Origin: Prevotellaceae bacterium UBA7028
GTDB taxonomy: Bacteria; Bacteroidota; Bacteroidia; Bacteroidales; Bacteroidaceae
DNA length: 12,184 nucleotides
Direction: 5' to 3'
Assembly (NCBI GenBank): GCA_002494215.1
Contig: DLBF01000100.1
Location: forward strand, 1-12,184
The notes under the pieces were generated by a model. That model was not told the origin of the DNA. It made no database searches and was given only the letters and a program-made list of their open reading frames with translations. This document shows, piece after piece, positions 1 to 5,751 of this stretch. Both the position numbers and the translations under genes were made by a program. How positions within the stretch are numbered: the first letter of the stretch is position 1; every line of letters begins with the position of its first letter.

Positions 1-1
1 G

Positions 2-613
2 TCGCTCGAGATTGCCGAGCTGACAGGTAAACAACACAAGAATGTGATGCAGGCCATCCGAAACATGGAGCCTGCGTGGGAGAACATAGCCGGGCTCAAA
101 TTTGAGCTCGGGTCTTACAAGGACGCTAACGGACAGCTTCGCCCTTGTTACGTCCTCACTAAAACCGAATGCCTCTACATCGCCACTAAGTTCAACGACG
201 AGGCTCGCGCCCGCCTGGTACTTCGCTGGCAGGAGTTGGAGACGGGAAATGTTAGAAGGAAGCTGAGGGAAGTGAAATTGCTGACCTGCGATTCTGACAT
301 CCTTAAGGAATCTGAAATGATTGTGGGACGCGAACTTGAACGCCTGAATGGTGATCTAAATGAGTTCGTCACTACAACGGACATTGCCAAAACCTACGGG
401 CTGGAGGTTAAGGACCTGATTTCCTTCCTCCGTGACAAGAAGGTGTTGATGCCAAGAGGTCGCCAACGTCTTACCAGCCAATATTCTGAGAGCGGTCTGG
501 CCGAGGACAGACATTGCTGTTACTACTCTCTGAAAGGCGAGCTGAAGGAAAGCATCTATCTGGTGTGGACGCTGAAAGGCGCTCAGTTCATTCACAAGAT
601 GATTCAAAACTAA
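2..613 (+). CDS. Rha-family / KilAC-type phage regulatory protein (5' truncated by window edge)
   Basis: The reading frame is open from base 2 with no start codon before the window edge, and the text reads SLEIAELTGKQHKNVMQAIR, the typical start of the Rha/pRha DNA-binding domain. The gene therefore begins upstream and the ATG at 44 is internal. About 203 residues are visible. The N-terminal half carries the Rha pattern (EIAELTGK, then YVLTKTECLYIATKF and ARLVLRWQELE). The C-terminal part, from about TTTDIAKTYGLEVKDLISFLRDKKVL to GLAEDRHCC and TLKGAQFIHKMI, resembles the phage antirepressor KilAC domain. In known families such two-domain proteins bind DNA and modulate phage or island repressors. 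A regulatory role for the downstream replication module is inferred. The TAA stop shares its last A with an ATG (613) of the next frame, so tight coupling is possible. Family call is strong; the exact role is unknown. Confidence 0.82.
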   Translation, partial: SLEIAELTGKQHKNVMQAIRNMEPAWENIAGLKFELGSYKDANGQLRPCYVLTKTECLYIATKFNDEARARLVLRWQELETGNVRRKLREVKLLTCDSDILKESEMIVGRELERLNGDLNEFVTTTDIAKTYGLEVKDLISFLRDKKVLMPRGRQRLTSQYSESGLAEDRHCCYYSLKGELKESIYLVWTLKGAQFIHKMIQN

Positions 614-630
614 TGTTAAGACTTACAATT

Positions 631-837
631 ATGAATAACGAACTAGCGGTGTTACACGTAAGAAACAAACATGGCATAAGGGTTGCACGCTGCTGCATGA
701 GTTGCGCCTATAAGGAATGTACAGAAAGGATGAAACTAAGGCTCTGCACGCTGGACAACATGATGCACAGACGCCACCATGTCTGCAAAGAGTGGAAGAT
801 GAGTAAAGCGCTGGAAAGCGCTGGAATTAAAAATTAA
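631..837 (+). CDS. Small Cys-rich, zinc-ribbon-like protein (68 aa)
   Basis: This short ORF encodes 68 residues with six cysteines (C21, C22, C25, C30, C39, C52) in the order CCMSC, KEC, LCT, HVCKEW. The arrangement C-x2-C ... C ... C ... H-x-C-x2-W is typical of small metal-binding knuckle proteins of Bacteroidales mobile elements, so zinc binding is likely but not shown. It lies 17 bases after the Rha-like gene and probably shares its transcript. An in-frame ATG at 613 overlaps the preceding stop and would add six residues (MLRLTI). I chose 631 because the cysteine module needs nothing further and no ribosome binding site separates the two choices. No enzymatic motif is present. It could be a DNA-binding accessory factor. 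Confidence 0.6.
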   Translation: MNNELAVLHVRNKHGIRVARCCMSCAYKECTERMKLRLCTLDNMMHRRHHVCKEWKMSKALESAGIKN

Positions 838-861
838 AAGAGAAAAGAGAAAAATTAATTA

Positions 862-888
862 TAAATTCAAAATTCAAAATTCAAAATT
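862..888 (+). repeat. Heptanucleotide tandem tract (AAAATTC, about 4 units) abutting a start codon
   Basis: Units TAAATTC, AAAATTC, AAAATTC and AAAATT follow each other and run directly into the ATG at 889. The tract therefore forms the whole untranslated stretch where a ribosome binding site would sit. The same 7-base unit, in the opposite orientation, appears within the amylase coding sequence at 5932-5962. A unit change would alter leader spacing but not the protein. Confidence 0.85.
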
Positions 889-1167
889 ATGGAAGCAAAA
901 TTATTGAAGGTAATTAAGTGTGGTGAGGAATTCACCGTAAACAGTGAGAAATCCGAAGGCGGTATCCTGAAAAAGCGTAATCTGGTGCTGCAGGAGCTTG
1001 GCGGTAAGTATGAGAACCAGTATGTGGTAAGTGCCTTGGGCACACTGGCAACATTGCAGTTCAAAGCTAACGACCTTGTCTTTGCCACTATGAGATTCCA
1101 GTATCGCGAATATAACGGACAGGCGTTTCTGGACATTACGTTGACGGATATAATAAAGGTAGATTAA
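889..1167 (+). CDS. Small OB-fold-like protein, DUF3127-like (92 aa)
   Basis: The 92-residue product is built of alternating hydrophobic/polar strands with no signal peptide or membrane segment. The pattern KKRNLVLQELGGKYENQYVVSALG, then FKANDLVFATMRFQYREYNGQAFLDITLTDI, resembles DUF3127 proteins of Bacteroidota: KRefVLE, a vaFev-like strand, and hVsFdiesReWNGrwFts. That family has an OB-like, single-strand-binding-protein-like outline. A role as a small ssDNA-binding accessory for the nearby primase-helicase is inferred from this resemblance and from position. The start at 889 is well placed, directly after an AT-rich heptamer tract, and no upstream in-frame ATG is available. It is cytoplasmic. 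An alternative is an unrelated small beta-barrel protein. Confidence 0.65.
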   Translation: MEAKLLKVIKCGEEFTVNSEKSEGGILKKRNLVLQELGGKYENQYVVSALGTLATLQFKANDLVFATMRFQYREYNGQAFLDITLTDIIKVD

Positions 1168-1176
1168 AACTAACTA

Positions 1177-1257
1177 GAGTTGAAGCAGAGAGAATCAATT
1201 GAGCGCCGTATGGCGTAGGGCCCTTTCTCAAAGACTTCTCTCACATAATTTCAACTC
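1177..1257. other. Nested inverted repeat / structured intergenic element
   Basis: This spacer folds as stacked complementary arms read from outside inward. GAGTTGAA (1177-1184) pairs with TTCAACTC (1250-1257). GAGAGAA (1188-1194) pairs with TTCTCTC (1236-1242). TTGAG (1199-1203) pairs with CTCAA (1227-1231). CGCC (1204-1207) pairs with GGCG (1212-1215) around GTAT. All four helices are perfectly Watson-Crick and properly nested, 24 bp in total. It ends four bases before the start of the 108-aa gene. It could be a structured mRNA leader, a small RNA, a MITE-like remnant, or a hairpin origin or primase recognition site for the element. Nothing visible decides between these. Confidence 0.7.
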
Positions 1258-1261
1258 AAAA

Positions 1262-1588
1262 ATGCGAAAAATTGTATTTATCACGAACGTCCTGGATGCT
1301 ATGAAGGGACTGAAGAAGGGGAAAAGAATAGAAGGTGCACTGTATGTGGACAAGAACACTGGCGTGTTGACCTTTAAGCCTTACTTCCGTAAGCAGACAA
1401 CCTATGTGGCAGACAAGCTGATATGCTATCTGGAAGATGGCTGGGTTAAGGAGAGCGCAAGGCGCATAAAGGTACATGTCAGCTTTAATAAGCTGCTTGG
1501 AATAGCAAGGATACTGAGCATGCTGGAGCGTGACACAAGGGATGCCAAGAACGCCCTGATTAACAAGGAAATGGAGGGTAGCTTATGA
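1262..1588 (+). CDS. Unknown basic protein of the replication module (108 aa)
   Basis: I do not recognise this family. From the ATG at 1262 it gives 108 residues, Lys/Arg-rich, beginning MRKIVFITNVLDAMKGLKKGKR with IEGALYVDKNTGVLTFKPYFRKQ after it. The C-terminal half (KVHVSFNKLLGIARILSMLERDTRDAKNAL) looks helical. The frame stays open back to 1199, but that extension would translate the nested inverted repeat, so the later ATG is preferred. Its TGA (1586-1588) overlaps the ATG of the 800-aa gene (1585) as ATGA, the classic arrangement for translational coupling. The two products are therefore probably made together, and a small partner or loader for the primase-helicase is a reasonable but unproven inference. 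No signal peptide or catalytic motif is seen. Confidence 0.72.
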   Translation: MRKIVFITNVLDAMKGLKKGKRIEGALYVDKNTGVLTFKPYFRKQTTYVADKLICYLEDGWVKESARRIKVHVSFNKLLGIARILSMLERDTRDAKNALINKEMEGSL

Positions 1589-3987
1589 TTTACAGGATAA
1601 TAAACAACGGGCACAAGCATGCCCATTTGGTAAGGAACCGCGAGGAGCTGATGGCACTGCGCAACTCTATCGAGAATCAGGATAACCTGCAGAAGGCTCG
1701 CAAGGGCGATGCCAAGGCTAAGTCAAGGCTGTTGCAGCTGTCTTACAATCTGGGACACGTGGATGGTGCCTTGGCAGGATGCAAGAGCATAGGAAGCTAT
1801 TTCTTTCACGACATTGATTCTTACGAAAATGAAAAAGCCTCCCCCGTCCCCTCCCAGGGAGGGGTGAACCAACAAGATAAAAGAACTCCCTCTCCCCTTG
1901 GAGAGGGTCGGGGTGAGGCTCTTAAGGATCTTATCCTAAGTAAGAAGGAGGAGATTGGGCTGATGATGCTGGAGAGGAGTGCCAGCGGTGGATGGCATCT
2001 GGTCTGTAAGCGTGTGCCAGGGACTACCATACTGGAGAATCAGGTTCGTGTGGCTACCATCCTAAAGATAGAGATGGATACCAGCACAAAGGACTTGCAG
2101 CGCATTGTGTACAGCACCAGCGGCAGCCCCGAAGACCTTGTCTATCTGGACGATGAACTCTTCACCGAGCCTATGACACCCGAAGAGTGTGTGCAGGAGT
2201 ACAACCGCCTAAAAGCCCGCGTAATGCGCAAAGAAGAGAACGTACCCGCAGGGGCGAAGAAGGCTAATAAACATTATCGCCCTTGGCTTGAAAATGAAAA
2301 AGCCTCCCCCGTCCCCTCCCAAGGAGGGGTGAACCAACAAGATGAAAGAACTCCCTCTCCCCTTGGAGAGGGTCGGGGTGAGGCTGTCCGTATCCGTTTC
2401 ATTGCCAAGGGAGTAATGAAGGAGAAGGGGTTGGAGGAGAATGATTTTCTGAACGAGGGCGGCAGACATACTACCGTCAAGATATTCCTGGGCGGAGCTA
2501 CGCAGTTGCTGAAAAAGGCTGAGGCGAATGCCGTTCTGAAGGAGCTAATGCCAGACCATTGGAACGACGACAATATCCAACAGCTGGTAAACGACTTCTA
2601 TCAGAACTACACCAATCCTAACCAGCGTCTGCTGAAATATCAGGAACAGCTCTTTACGCAGAGCCAGCGGCTCGGTGAAAATGAAGAATTAAAAGTGAAG
2701 AATGAAGAATCGGCAGTGCCGCCTGAGATGCCTACTCGTTTACCAAAACTGATTCAGTTGCTTACTTCGCGCACGCCTGCCATCTACAAGGCTGCAGTGG
2801 CACATGCCGTGTTTCCTGCGCTGGCGACACACCTATGGCGGACGCGATTCAGATACATCGACAATAAGTTGCACGAAGCTACGCTGATGAACTGCCTGAT
2901 GGCAGGAACGGGAGCGGGTAAGGACTGTATCTCGGAACCGATAGACCATATCATGGCAGACATTCGCCGCAACGATGCGGAGAATATGAAGCGCGAGAAG
3001 GAGTGGAAGGACGAGATTAACGCCAAGGGTGCCAACAAGGATAAGAGGAAGAGGCCAGAGGGCCTTGTGATTCAGGAGATTGATGCGGATATGACGAACC
3101 CTGCCTTTGTGATGCGTATGGCGGAGGCGGACGAGCATTTTCTGTATGTAAAACTGAACGAGATAGACCAGTTCGATGCGCTGAAAGGTAACGGCTCGGG
3201 CGGGCAACAGTTCAGGATCATGTGTCTGGCCTTCGACCCTAACAACCGCTATGGTCAGACGCGTATCGGCACCCAGTCGGTAACGGAAAGGGTATGTATC
3301 CGCTTCAACTGGAACGCTACGACTACCATTCAGAAGGGACAGAAGTACTTTAGCAGGGTGCTGACGGACGGACCGCTCAGCCGTATCAACTTCTGTACCA
3401 TACCAGAAAGGGAGATAGGCTCAGAGATTCCCGTATATGGGGAATACGACAGCAACTTCGACGATGAGTTGCGCCCCTATATAGAGCGCCTCTGTGCCGC
3501 CCGTGGCGAGATTGACTGTCCGCAGGCCTTTAAACTGGCCAAGAAACTGAACGAGGAGTGCGCAGACTTCTCGCGCCTCAGCCAGAGCCGTACCTACGAG
3601 AACTTCACCTTCCGAGCCAATGTGATAGCGTACCTGAAGGCCTGTGTGCTCTTTGTGGCCAACGACTACAAGTGGGACAAGTCGTGCGAGGACTTCATCC
3701 GCTGGTCTCTGAACTACGACCTGTGGTGCAAGATGCAGTTCTTCGGCGATGCCATAGAGCAGGTAAATAATACAGCCAGTCGTACAGGAACACGTGGCCC
3801 AAGGAATCTGTTGGAGCTGTTGCCTGACACCTTCACACTGGAGGATGCCAAACGTGTGAGAAAGTTAAATGGCATGGATGCGAAGAAAGCCAGCAATATG
3901 ATTGCCCAATGGAAATCTCGCAGATATATATTACAGATGACAGATGACAGTTTTCAAAAAGCAAGAAAAATAAACGATAATTTATAA
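1585..3987 (+). CDS. Primase-helicase fusion: BT4734/VirE_N-like AEP domain plus DUF3987 P-loop ATPase (800 aa)
   Basis: This is the likely replication protein of the mobile element. The N-terminal part (about 1-230) shows AEP-like motifs: FFHDID (73-78), SGGWH (134-138, an sxH-like motif) and VYLDDELF (186-193). This fits the BT4734-like/VirE_N primase-type domain. The C-terminal part (about 385-795) matches DUF3987 in layout. It has LPKLIQLLTSRTPAIYKAAV, a Walker A loop GTGAGKD (441-447, with Asp where Ser/Thr is usual), a Walker B-like YVKLNEID (521-528), and RFNWNATTTIQKGQKYF further on. Three low-complexity inserts interrupt it: two copies of a 32-residue SPVPSQGGVNQQ...PSPLGEGRGEA segment (81-112 and 236-267), and a Glu/Lys-rich heptamer-encoded stretch (about 366-375). 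All keep the frame. Translation is coupled to the preceding gene by ATGA. In known families such fusions prime and unwind DNA for phages and integrative elements. Activity of this copy is uncertain because of the inserts. Confidence 0.8.
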   Translation: MIYRIINNGHKHAHLVRNREELMALRNSIENQDNLQKARKGDAKAKSRLLQLSYNLGHVDGALAGCKSIGSYFFHDIDSYENEKASPVPSQGGVNQQDKRTPSPLGEGRGEALKDLILSKKEEIGLMMLERSASGGWHLVCKRVPGTTILENQVRVATILKIEMDTSTKDLQRIVYSTSGSPEDLVYLDDELFTEPMTPEECVQEYNRLKARVMRKEENVPAGAKKANKHYRPWLENEKASPVPSQGGVNQQDERTPSPLGEGRGEAVRIRFIAKGVMKEKGLEENDFLNEGGRHTTVKIFLGGATQLLKKAEANAVLKELMPDHWNDDNIQQLVNDFYQNYTNPNQRLLKYQEQLFTQSQRLGENEELKVKNEESAVPPEMPTRLPKLIQLLTSRTPAIYKAAVAHAVFPALATHLWRTRFRYIDNKLHEATLMNCLMAGTGAGKDCISEPIDHIMADIRRNDAENMKREKEWKDEINAKGANKDKRKRPEGLVIQEIDADMTNPAFVMRMAEADEHFLYVKLNEIDQFDALKGNGSGGQQFRIMCLAFDPNNRYGQTRIGTQSVTERVCIRFNWNATTTIQKGQKYFSRVLTDGPLSRINFCTIPEREIGSEIPVYGEYDSNFDDELRPYIERLCAARGEIDCPQAFKLAKKLNEECADFSRLSQSRTYENFTFRANVIAYLKACVLFVANDYKWDKSCEDFIRWSLNYDLWCKMQFFGDAIEQVNNTASRTGTRGPRNLLELLPDTFTLEDAKRVRKLNGMDAKKASNMIAQWKSRRYILQMTDDSFQKARKINDNL
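1825..1920 (+). repeat. 96-bp GC-rich palindromic repeat, copy 1 (inside the primase-helicase gene)
   Basis: This segment is 94/96 identical to 2290-2385, in the same orientation and the same reading frame. It contains a perfect hairpin CCCTCTCC-CCTT-GGAGAGGG (1888-1907) and a second one around CCCTCCC/GGGAGGG. Its GC-rich part starts with AGCCTCCCCCGTCCCC, and the right end, read on the other strand, starts with AGCCTCACCCCGACCC, so the ends form imperfect inverted repeats as in MITE/REP-type elements. It encodes residues 81-112, between AEP motif I and motif II. No target-site duplication is evident. Translations of the PSPLGEGRGE type are familiar from dispersed repeats in other genomes. 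Confidence 0.92.
2290..2385 (+). repeat. 96-bp GC-rich palindromic repeat, copy 2 (inside the primase-helicase gene)
   Basis: This second copy differs from 1825-1920 at two positions (CAGGG to CAAGG, silent, and GATAAAAG to GATGAAAG, Lys to Glu). It encodes residues 236-267, in the linker between the AEP-like domain and the DUF3987 part. The flanks of the two copies are unrelated (before: TCTTAC versus GGCTT; after: CTTAAGG versus GTCCGTA). The shared unit is therefore a mobile or converted repeat rather than a duplicated protein segment. Near-identity suggests recent arrival or ongoing gene conversion. Confidence 0.92.
2682..2710 (+). repeat. Heptanucleotide tract (TGAAGAA family) in the primase-helicase gene
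   Basis: Units TGAAGAA, TTAAAAG, TGAAGAA and TGAAGAA lie in tandem and encode the linker ELKVKNEE just before the DUF3987 domain. The second unit is degenerate. The same heptamer family occurs at 4992-5019 and 5854-5881. The tract sits at a domain boundary where inserted residues are likely tolerated. Confidence 0.8.
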
Positions 3988-4003
3988 TCAAAACTCAAAT
4001 AAA

Positions 4004-4423
4004 ATGGAACCAAGAGGAATAAGAAATAACAATCCGTTGAACATCAGGCGTTCAAAGGATAAGTGGCAGGGCTTAAAGACCTTGCAGGAAGATAAGGAGT
4101 TCTTCCAGTTTACTGAAATGAAGTATGGTTGGCGGGCAGCGTTCAGGCTGCTCTGCCACACCTACTACAAGAAGTACAAGCTGAAGACCATACGGGATAT
4201 TATCTATCGCTGGGCACCGCCCAACGAGAACGGCACATCGGTCTATATCCGCAGTGTGGCAGAGCGGACGGGCATCAATGCCGACTGCGAACTGGGCGAC
4301 CCCGCCACGCATGCAGCACAATGGCTGATGATAGGCATGGCCATGGCCATCGTGGAGAACGGCACTACGCAGCAGGATTGGCTATCGATGCTGAAGGGAT
4401 ACTCACTCGCAATGGGCGAGTGA
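4004..4423 (+). CDS. P5/lysozyme-like protein of phage or mobile-element type (139 aa)
   Basis: The product starts MEPRGIRNNNPLNIRRS; the RGIRNNNP.NIR signature is typical of Bacteroidota proteins annotated as structural protein P5 and of related lysozyme/transglycosylase-like phage proteins. WQGL, then FFQFTEMKYGWRAAFRLLCHTYYKKYKLKTIRDIIYRWAPPNENGTSVYI, matches that family throughout, and 139 residues is close to its usual size. Such proteins are thought to cut or remodel peptidoglycan during phage entry/exit or transfer. The enzymatic role here is inferred. No signal peptide is seen, so release would need a holin or other route, none of which is visible. It follows the primase-helicase gene by 16 bases and probably ends the same transcript. 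A perfect 10-bp inverted repeat covers its stop codon. Confidence 0.8.
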   Translation: MEPRGIRNNNPLNIRRSKDKWQGLKTLQEDKEFFQFTEMKYGWRAAFRLLCHTYYKKYKLKTIRDIIYRWAPPNENGTSVYIRSVAERTGINADCELGDPATHAAQWLMIGMAMAIVENGTTQQDWLSMLKGYSLAMGE

Positions 4424-4425
4424 GT
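4401..4425 (+). terminator. Hairpin overlapping the stop codon of the P5-like gene
   Basis: ACTCACTCGC (4401-4410) pairs perfectly with GCGAGTGAGT (4416-4425) around a five-base loop AATGG. The TGA stop (4421-4423) lies in the right arm. No T-tract follows, so it is not a classic intrinsic terminator. It could protect the 3' end, act with Rho, or be a boundary feature of the element. Confidence 0.5.
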
Positions 4426-4457
4426 AGATTAGGGAATAGGCTGTAGAATGCTCTTTC

Positions 4458-4934
4458 TTACGTGCAGATAGTAAGGAGGGTGAGGGCTTGTAAATCCAGG
4501 TGGAAGGTGAAATTGATTGCCAGGGGCATAACGTAACGGACCTTAGGATGGGTAGTGGGGTGGGAGTTACGGATGGGGGCTTTGCTAATGTTGCGAATCT
4601 CCGTGAAGATACATTCCAGAATGGCATTGCTGAAGCTGTTGTCACCCCTTGCGGCATCGAAGTAGGCGAGAACCATACGGAGCTGCTCTATAAAATGGTG
4701 GGTGAAGACAGTCCGGAACTGTCCCTGGCGGGTGCTGACGCCTCCAAGAAACGGCTTGAACTCTTTCTTGAATCCGTCGATGGTGATAACCTCCTTATTC
4801 TGCATCTGCTCAAGGGCAAGGGGCAGGTCTGAGGGGGCTTTCATCAGGAGTTCTTCAAAATCTGCGTAACTGATTCTCGTCTTTGGTATGCCGAGACTTG
4901 CAAGAGCCTCATATTCTTCGTCTGATGTTGTCAT
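4458..4934 (-). CDS. Unrecognised cytoplasmic protein (158 aa)
   Basis: I do not recognise this protein. From the ATG at 4934 it reads MTTSDEEYEALASLGIPKTR and continues with SYADFEELLMKAPSDLPLALEQMQNKEVITIDGFKKEFKPFLGG, a largely helical, charged N-terminal half. The C-terminal half contains FTHHFIEQLRMVLAYFDAARGDNSFSNAILECIFTEIRN. There is no signal peptide or clear membrane segment. The frame is open up to 5072, but that extension would translate a heptamer repeat and the promoter-like region, so 4934 is preferred. It is convergent with the P5-like gene, with 34 bases between them. It may belong to the mobile island or be an adjacent chromosomal gene. A Bacteroidota-type promoter lies about 110 bases upstream of the start. 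Confidence 0.6.
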   Translation of the reverse strand: MTTSDEEYEALASLGIPKTRISYADFEELLMKAPSDLPLALEQMQNKEVITIDGFKKEFKPFLGGVSTRQGQFRTVFTHHFIEQLRMVLAYFDAARGDNSFSNAILECIFTEIRNISKAPIRNSHPTTHPKVRYVMPLAINFTFHLDLQALTLLTICT

Positions 4935-4991
4935 AGGTGTTCTGTGTTCAGTGCTTTTGTCGGTAATATCCTGGGGCAAAGGTAGAAAAAA

Positions 4992-5019
4992 TGAAGAATG
5001 AAGAGTGAAGAATGAAGAA
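4992..5019 (+). repeat. Heptanucleotide tract (TGAAGAA, 4 units) in the 5' leader of the 158-aa gene
   Basis: Units TGAAGAA, TGAAGAG, TGAAGAA and TGAAGAA lie between the proposed - strand promoter (5041-5048) and the ATG at 4934. They would therefore be transcribed in the leader. This is the same unit family, with the same single G variant, as at 5854-5881. Confidence 0.85.
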
Positions 5020-5040
5020 TAAACTTTGAGTTGAGTATTG

Positions 5041-5072
5041 CGAAAGTATTTTTTCCGATTCTGCATGCACAA
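5041..5072 (-). promoter_or_regulatory. Bacteroidota-type promoter for the 158-aa gene
   Basis: On the - strand the -7 box reads TACTTTCG (5048-5041), one base from TAnnTTTG. A TTG lies 21 bases upstream (5072-5070), close to the expected -33 spacing. It faces the 158-aa gene. The call rests on consensus matching only. Confidence 0.45.
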
Positions 5073-5088
5073 TGTCAGAAATAAGTTG

Positions 5089-5097
5089 TACTTTTGC
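5089..5097 (+). promoter_or_regulatory. Candidate + strand -7 box (TACTTTTGC)
   Basis: TACTTTTG matches TAnnTTTG exactly, but no TTG is seen at the -33 distance. A transcript from here would start at about 5104, run antisense into the 3' end of the 178-aa gene, and meet the hairpin at 5120-5153 followed by a T-rich run. No + strand gene follows. Confidence 0.35.
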
Positions 5098-5115
5098 AGC
5101 CGCTAACGAGGTAAG

Positions 5116-5652
5116 TCAGCAGACGCCCTGTCCTTCGCGGAACAGGGCGTCTGTTTCTTGTTGTCTTTCATAGTCCTCCATCTCGGCTATGAACTCTTCG
5201 TCTTCCACACGACAATAGTCGTATTTGTCTGCCCAGAAGAAGTCGTACTCGCACTGGGCGTACCTTTCCATTACTGCACATTCGGGATGGCCCATCTCTC
5301 GCCAGAGATTGTCGATACGGCGACCTAAATCCAGACTCTCGGGTTCGGAGAGCACACTGTCTATCCTGACGTAGTCGGGGTTGACGGGGACGTAGATCCA
5401 GTCTTCGTAGTCCTTCCAGCACATCAGCCTGAGCGTGAACTGCCAGACCTTGATGGCCCACCATGGATGGCCCGATGTGGCGCAGAGCTGACCCAGATGA
5501 AGGCCCCAATGGTACTTCATGCGGCTGTTCTGTGCGCAGCGAATGGAATGGATTCTGTAATTTACGATTTGGCGTAGCAGCTTGGTGTCTAACTGCACGA
5601 CGCCTTCACCAGGTGTGCAACGGCACACACGATAAGAATTACGTTTTCTCAT
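5116..5652 (-). CDS. Unrecognised protein, Trp/Tyr/Cys-rich with acidic C-terminus (178 aa)
   Basis: I do not recognise the family. The product begins MRKRNSYRVCRCTPGEGVVQ. It has an aromatic middle (MKYHWGLHLGQLCATSGHPWWAIKVWQFTLRLMCWKDYEDWIYV) and an acidic, tyrosine-rich tail (EYDFFWADKYDYCRVEDEEFIAEMEDYE). Nine cysteines are scattered without an obvious metal-binding spacing. There is no signal peptide or membrane segment, so it is probably cytoplasmic. A consensus -7 box sits immediately upstream (5670-5663), implying a short or nearly leaderless transcript. The last codons (DALFREGQGVC) are encoded by a perfect 12-bp inverted repeat, so the C-terminal residues are partly dictated by DNA/RNA structure. 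It may be a cargo gene of the neighbouring island; nothing visible tests this. Confidence 0.6.
   Translation of the reverse strand: MRKRNSYRVCRCTPGEGVVQLDTKLLRQIVNYRIHSIRCAQNSRMKYHWGLHLGQLCATSGHPWWAIKVWQFTLRLMCWKDYEDWIYVPVNPDYVRIDSVLSEPESLDLGRRIDNLWREMGHPECAVMERYAQCEYDFFWADKYDYCRVEDEEFIAEMEDYERQQETDALFREGQGVC
5120..5153. terminator. 12-bp perfect inverted repeat in the 3' end of the 178-aa gene
   Basis: CAGACGCCCTGT (5120-5131) pairs with ACAGGGCGTCTG (5142-5153) around a 10-base loop. The TGA stop of the - strand gene is at 5118-5116, just outside. On the + strand the stem is followed by TTTCTTGTTGTCTTT, so as a terminator it fits + strand transcription better. On the - strand no T-tract follows. 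Confidence 0.6.
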
Positions 5653-5662
5653 AATACAATCA

Positions 5663-5670
5663 CAAAATTA
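5663..5670 (-). promoter_or_regulatory. Bacteroidota -7 box for the 178-aa gene
   Basis: TAATTTTG on the - strand matches TAnnTTTG exactly, 10 bases before the ATG at 5652. The predicted transcription start would fall within a few bases of the ATG. No clear -33 box is seen. Confidence 0.4.
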
Positions 5671-5751
5671 AAGAACGCGGGACGTTAGGGCATACTCCTC
5701 CCTGCCGTCTGTTTTGTTTAAAAAAACTGTGGTTGAATTATGATTTTCTGG

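Noticed and set aside
1177..1257. Retron or CRISPR-associated RNA
   Set aside because: No reverse transcriptase, cas gene or repeat-spacer array is nearby; only the folding is retained as an observation.
1199..1261. Upstream start of the 108-aa gene
   Set aside because: The extension translates the nested inverted repeat, is low quality, and uses a non-ATG start.
1815..1930. Target-site duplication around the 96-bp repeat
   Set aside because: The flanks of neither copy show a matching direct repeat outside the shared unit.
4935..5072. N-terminal extension of the 158-aa - strand gene to 5072
   Set aside because: It would translate the heptamer repeat (VYSSFFTLHSSFF) and the promoter-like boxes; the ATG at 4934 starts a normal-looking protein.
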